Assembly (NCBI GenBank): GCA_011763485.2
Contig: JAANSK020275824.1
Location: 1-20,900 of the forward strand
Length of the DNA stretch: 20,900 nucleotides
Reading direction: 5' to 3'
DNA from: Isoetes engelmannii
Taxonomy: Eukaryota; Streptophyta; Lycopodiopsida; Isoetales; Isoetaceae
Part shown: positions 18,303 through 20,900 of the stretch, piece after piece
How the letters are laid out: each line of letters begins with the position of its first letter
Position numbering within the stretch: position 1 is the first letter of the stretch
Translations under genes and position numbers: made by a program
Notes under the pieces: generated by a model
The model's input: the letters and a program-made list of their open reading frames with translations, nothing else
Told to the model about the DNA's origin: nothing
Databases searched by the model: none

Positions 18303-18853
18303 ATTCGGGCGGCTCTGCCGATGCCGATGGCGCCCTGCTCTGGCTACGGCGCCACAACTCCTTTCTGCTCCCTTGCTCCGGCTATGGCGCCTAACTCAGC
18401 TGTGACGGCTTCCCCTGCCATTATTTGGGCTCTTCAAAGCTTTGTGCAGTGATTTCTTGTTTTTCTGTTTTTCTGTTTCTTGTTTCTTGTCATTTCGCCC
18501 CATTTCGTCTCATTTCTGTCGTTTCGTCCCATTTCTGTCATTTCATCCCATTTCTTGTCATTCTGTTTCTTGTTTCTTGTTTTATCTGCAGATTCGGGCA
18601 GCTCCAATGATGGCAATGGTGCCCTGCTTCGGCTATAATGCCACAACTCCTTTCTGCTCCCTTGCTCCGGTTATGGCGCCTAACTCAGCTGTGACGGCTT
18701 CCCCTGCCATTTCTTAGGGCCTTCGAAGCTTTGTGCAGCGATTTCTTGTTTTTCTGTTTCTTGTTTCTTGTCATTTCTTCCCATTTCGTCCCATTTCTGT
18801 CATTTCGTCCCATTTCTTGTCATTCTGTTTCTTGTTTCTTGTTTTATCTGCAG
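18303..18853 (+). repeat. 289-bp duplicated unit with pyrimidine minisatellite
   Basis: attcgggc begins copies at 18303 and 18592. Each copy has a GC-rich part (short frame with CSLAP and AVTASPAI) and then a T/C-rich run of short units such as ccatttcgtc and catttctgtc. It ends ttgttttatctgcag, which looks like a splice acceptor; the two ends are at about 18591 and 18853. The right copy is shorter by minisatellite contraction. The exon-plus-polypyrimidine look suggests a duplicated exon/intron segment, but no protein was recognised. Confidence 0.8.
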
Positions 18854-19287
18854 ATTTTGTGGTTGTTAGAAGGTTTGTTTAGGACCTTCAAAGAGGCAGC
18901 GAATGTTCAGTTTGAAGCAAAGACAGCCATTTTTCTGTGCTTTCTTTACAAGGCACAGCTCAATCTGAAGCTTTTTTTGAAGGAATCTGTAGTTGCCCTT
19001 TCTGAAGCTGTTTTTGAAGGAATTTGTAGTTTATAAATATGTTGTTGAAGCTTTGGTCTTACCGGGGTTCAAATCCCTGGCCAGTAATTTTAAAATGTCT
19101 TGTAAAATTTTCTCAAGAAAGCAGAATCCAGAGTTAAATGCAAATAAAAAAATTAGAACGCTAGTAAACTCTCAAAATGCAGGTAAGAAATTCTAGAATG
19201 TCACTAAGATTTAGAATGCAAGCAAATAAACATTTCGGGAAAGAAGACATGACACATGGTAGCATCTTATTGGTGGACGTAAGGGAT
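18854..19287. other. Unassigned, with 37-bp repeat and a tRNA T-arm-like site
   Basis: tctgaagct...tttgaaggaat repeats at 18964 and 19001 (37-bp shift). At 19063-19079, cggggttcaaatccctg folds as a 5-bp stem with a 7-nt loop and matches the RNA polymerase III B box GGTTCAAATCC. No matching A box or acceptor stem was found, so a tRNA is excluded; a SINE remnant is possible. Confidence 0.4.
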
Positions 19288-19395
19288 AATGGCTCAGGGG
19301 AGGCCATACGCCCTGCTCGACCCTTGTGAGCCCAGGCATGGCATAATGGCCTCCCCCGAGCCATTTGCCCACGTAATAATGGGGGGGCTATTACG
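19288..19395. repeat. Foldback repeat plus small hairpin
   Basis: The arms 19288-19307 and 19346-19365 pair at 19 of 20 positions around a 38-nt loop. A second hairpin, cgtaata/tattacg, lies at 19372-19378 and 19389-19395, with a G7 run in the loop. The AATGGC-type arm resembles those at 1296 and 2149. Confidence 0.85.
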
Positions 19396-20611
19396 AACAT
19401 GACGTGGCCCATGTTTTTTGTCTTGACCTATTTTTGGGTTGCCCCTAAAGGCAAGCCCTCGCTTATGTGAGAATGTGAGATATTTTGGGTATATGTCGGA
19501 ATATACTCGGATATAGAATATGACTGGCCTACCAGTCACTTTGTCTGTCGTTGTGTTGCTAGTCGACCCAGTTGCCCCTGTTCATACCGGGCAAATCGGC
19601 ATGCATCCCAACGCTGCAACACTGCAATGCCGAAGGTGCGGACTAGTAGAATTCGCTACCACGAGGGTGGGAACTTATCAAGCCCACCCTTCGTGACCTC
19701 AATGCTAAGATGCATGATCACCAGCAAATGCTACAAAAGTAGTTGAGGCATGTTCAGTTGACTTGGCAAGAAAAAATGGTTGAAGCTTGTGTGTTCTCAT
19801 TGCCCAGATTTGAACCATGAAATCATGATTGAGAAGCTTGGGTAAGCACATATTTAGAACACGTCCAGAGTTTCTTCAGGGTATAGGGACCATTTGGGAG
19901 AAGATTCTTCCTATAATGCTTACATAGATCTATTTTTTGATGCTATAATTCCATCTGATGTCAAGGCAATATTCTGGACACCAAGCCTCTATGATAAGGG
20001 CATCATTTCTTTTAGGTATTTTCACATATGACATTATTCATGTCAACATGGAGTTCCATTGTAAAATTGTTGCTTCTAGACCTATTCTAGCAACATGTAT
20101 CATGCTACATGAGTCGGGTTCTGTTGGGATATGATCTACGGAAAGTGATGCAAGAAGGATTTTCATGGTTATTTCAGGAGGATACGGTTGATTCTACATC
20201 AGAGGAGGATATCAATCTGCTTCGTTCCCTTTCCCATTTGCTGCATGTACTAAACTATTGTCAGTATTCCACTAAACTATTGGTAGTATTCTAGTATATT
20301 GCACTCTGTGTCATGTTGTTACAACATTAGCATCAAGAAGCAGATCCTCAGACAATTACATCCATAAAACTTGCATTGACTTTGCAAACCTGTTTCTTGC
20401 AACGGGGAGTCTTGACATTTTATCTAGGCATTTCGTAATAATCTAACATGGTAATTTATTTTTCTAAATCTGGACTTGACAAGTATGATGTTTCGAAGGT
20501 ATGTTTTTATTTTTCTAGTGATACTTTTATCGCCATGTTGGTCATAACTATTATATATCCTAATATTTTTGGCAGCACCTTCTTGTTCATCACTAACTAC
20601 AACCTTAGTAG
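19396..20611. other. Intergenic, mostly unrecognised
   Basis: The stretch holds a hairpin (cacgagggtggg 19660-19671 against cccacccttcgtg 19683-19695, one bulge) and a 22-bp direct repeat (actaaactattg at 20249 and 20271). Short broken plus-strand frames at about 19700-20290 could be an old retroelement, but no domain motif is clear. Confidence 0.4.
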
Positions 20612-20900
20612 TCATAGAGCGCCTCCCTCTGAGCGCCTCCCTGGGCGCCGCCTTCCCTGAGTGCCTGGGCGCATGGCGCCTGTGCCTCTTGTTTGCTTTT
20701 TGTCTCCAGCTCCAGCTGCTCTGTGGGTTTCGGGTTGCTCTGGTGGTTGCTTTATGGTCGCCGATACCGACATCTCTGCATCAGTATCTTTTTGCTCAGC
20801 TTTTGCTCCAGCTGCTCTGTGGGTTTCGGGTTGCTCTGGTGATTGCTCTATGGTCGCCGATACCGACATCTCTGCATCAGTATCTTTTTGATCAGCTTTT
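20612..20900 (-). CDS. Partial unidentified frame with 32-residue repeats
   Basis: On the minus strand the frame is open from the window edge and stops near 20612. Two in-frame copies of a 32-residue unit, rich in acidic, glutamine, proline and alanine residues (EQPETHRAAGAKAEQK-like), come from a 96-bp DNA repeat (20710 and 20806). A basic tail (RRRPGRRSEGG) follows. The plus strand is also open but very hydrophobic and cysteine-rich, so minus looks more protein-like. It may be a gag-like or low-complexity protein, or simply a satellite with open frames. Confidence 0.25.
   Translation of the reverse strand, partial: KADQKDTDAEMSVSATIEQSPEQPETHRAAGAKAEQKDTDAEMSVSATIKQPPEQPETHRAAGAGDKKQTRGTGAMRPGTQGRRRPGRRSEGGAL
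20710..20900. repeat. 96-bp tandem repeat reaching the window edge
   Basis: The unit beginning ctccagctgctctg at 20710 recurs at 20806 with few substitutions, and the sequence at the edge suggests that a third copy could follow. A smaller duplication, gagcgcctccct, lies at about 20617-20643. Confidence 0.9.

Noticed and set aside
19063-19079. tRNA gene suggested by a T-arm-like ggttcaaatcc
   Set aside because: No acceptor stem, D arm or anticodon arm fits upstream; only the B-box-like hairpin is present.
20109-20294. 61-residue plus-strand frame as a small gene
   Set aside because: No homologue recognised; its tail is built by a 22-bp direct repeat, and the surrounding frames are broken.

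Overview
The window looks like nuclear DNA of a land plant. Two spliced genes of plant type are present, the GT-AG introns are short except where transposons have entered, and the rest is decayed retroelements and short tandem duplications. Nothing bacterial is seen. The retroelement and repeat style would suit a fern, lycophyte or gymnosperm, but that is only an impression; the species cannot be fixed from the sequence alone.

Layout. (1) 1-1076, + strand: a complete three-exon gene for cytosolic ribosomal protein eL32, with telo-box motifs in its leader. Its second intron holds one good and one weaker box C/D snoRNA candidate, both bounded by GGCC/GGCC closing stems. (2) 1077-5029: 3' flank and repeat-rich intergenic DNA, with two long near-perfect hairpins, several two-copy tandem duplications and a possible exon remnant. 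(3) 5030-18053, - strand: a complete 20-exon gene for a secreted or ER-directed plant xylose isomerase. It was rebuilt exon by exon with every splice phase agreeing (1,428 nt, 475 residues, all metal and catalytic residues present). One intron has a GC-AG boundary. Intron 12 is 6.7 kb and holds a decayed Ty1/copia pol region, an antisense copia LTR with its primer-binding site, and LINE fragments in both orientations. Intron 8 holds a second copia RNase H fragment. (4) 18054-20900: the xylose isomerase promoter side (G-box/ABRE, telo box), a 289-bp two-copy repeat with pyrimidine minisatellites, a foldback repeat, unidentified DNA, and at the right edge an in-frame 96-bp (32-codon) repeat in an open frame that runs off the window.

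The two host genes have no evident functional link beyond being neighbours in convergent orientation. The ribosomal protein gene probably couples protein and rRNA-modification output: the better snoRNA candidate carries a guide complementary to the universally conserved 18S GGUAAUUCCA (the 530-loop equivalent). The clearest window-wide pattern is about sixteen independent local tandem duplications (units 5-326 bp) in intergenic DNA, introns and dead transposons. I saw no convincing wholly new gene system.
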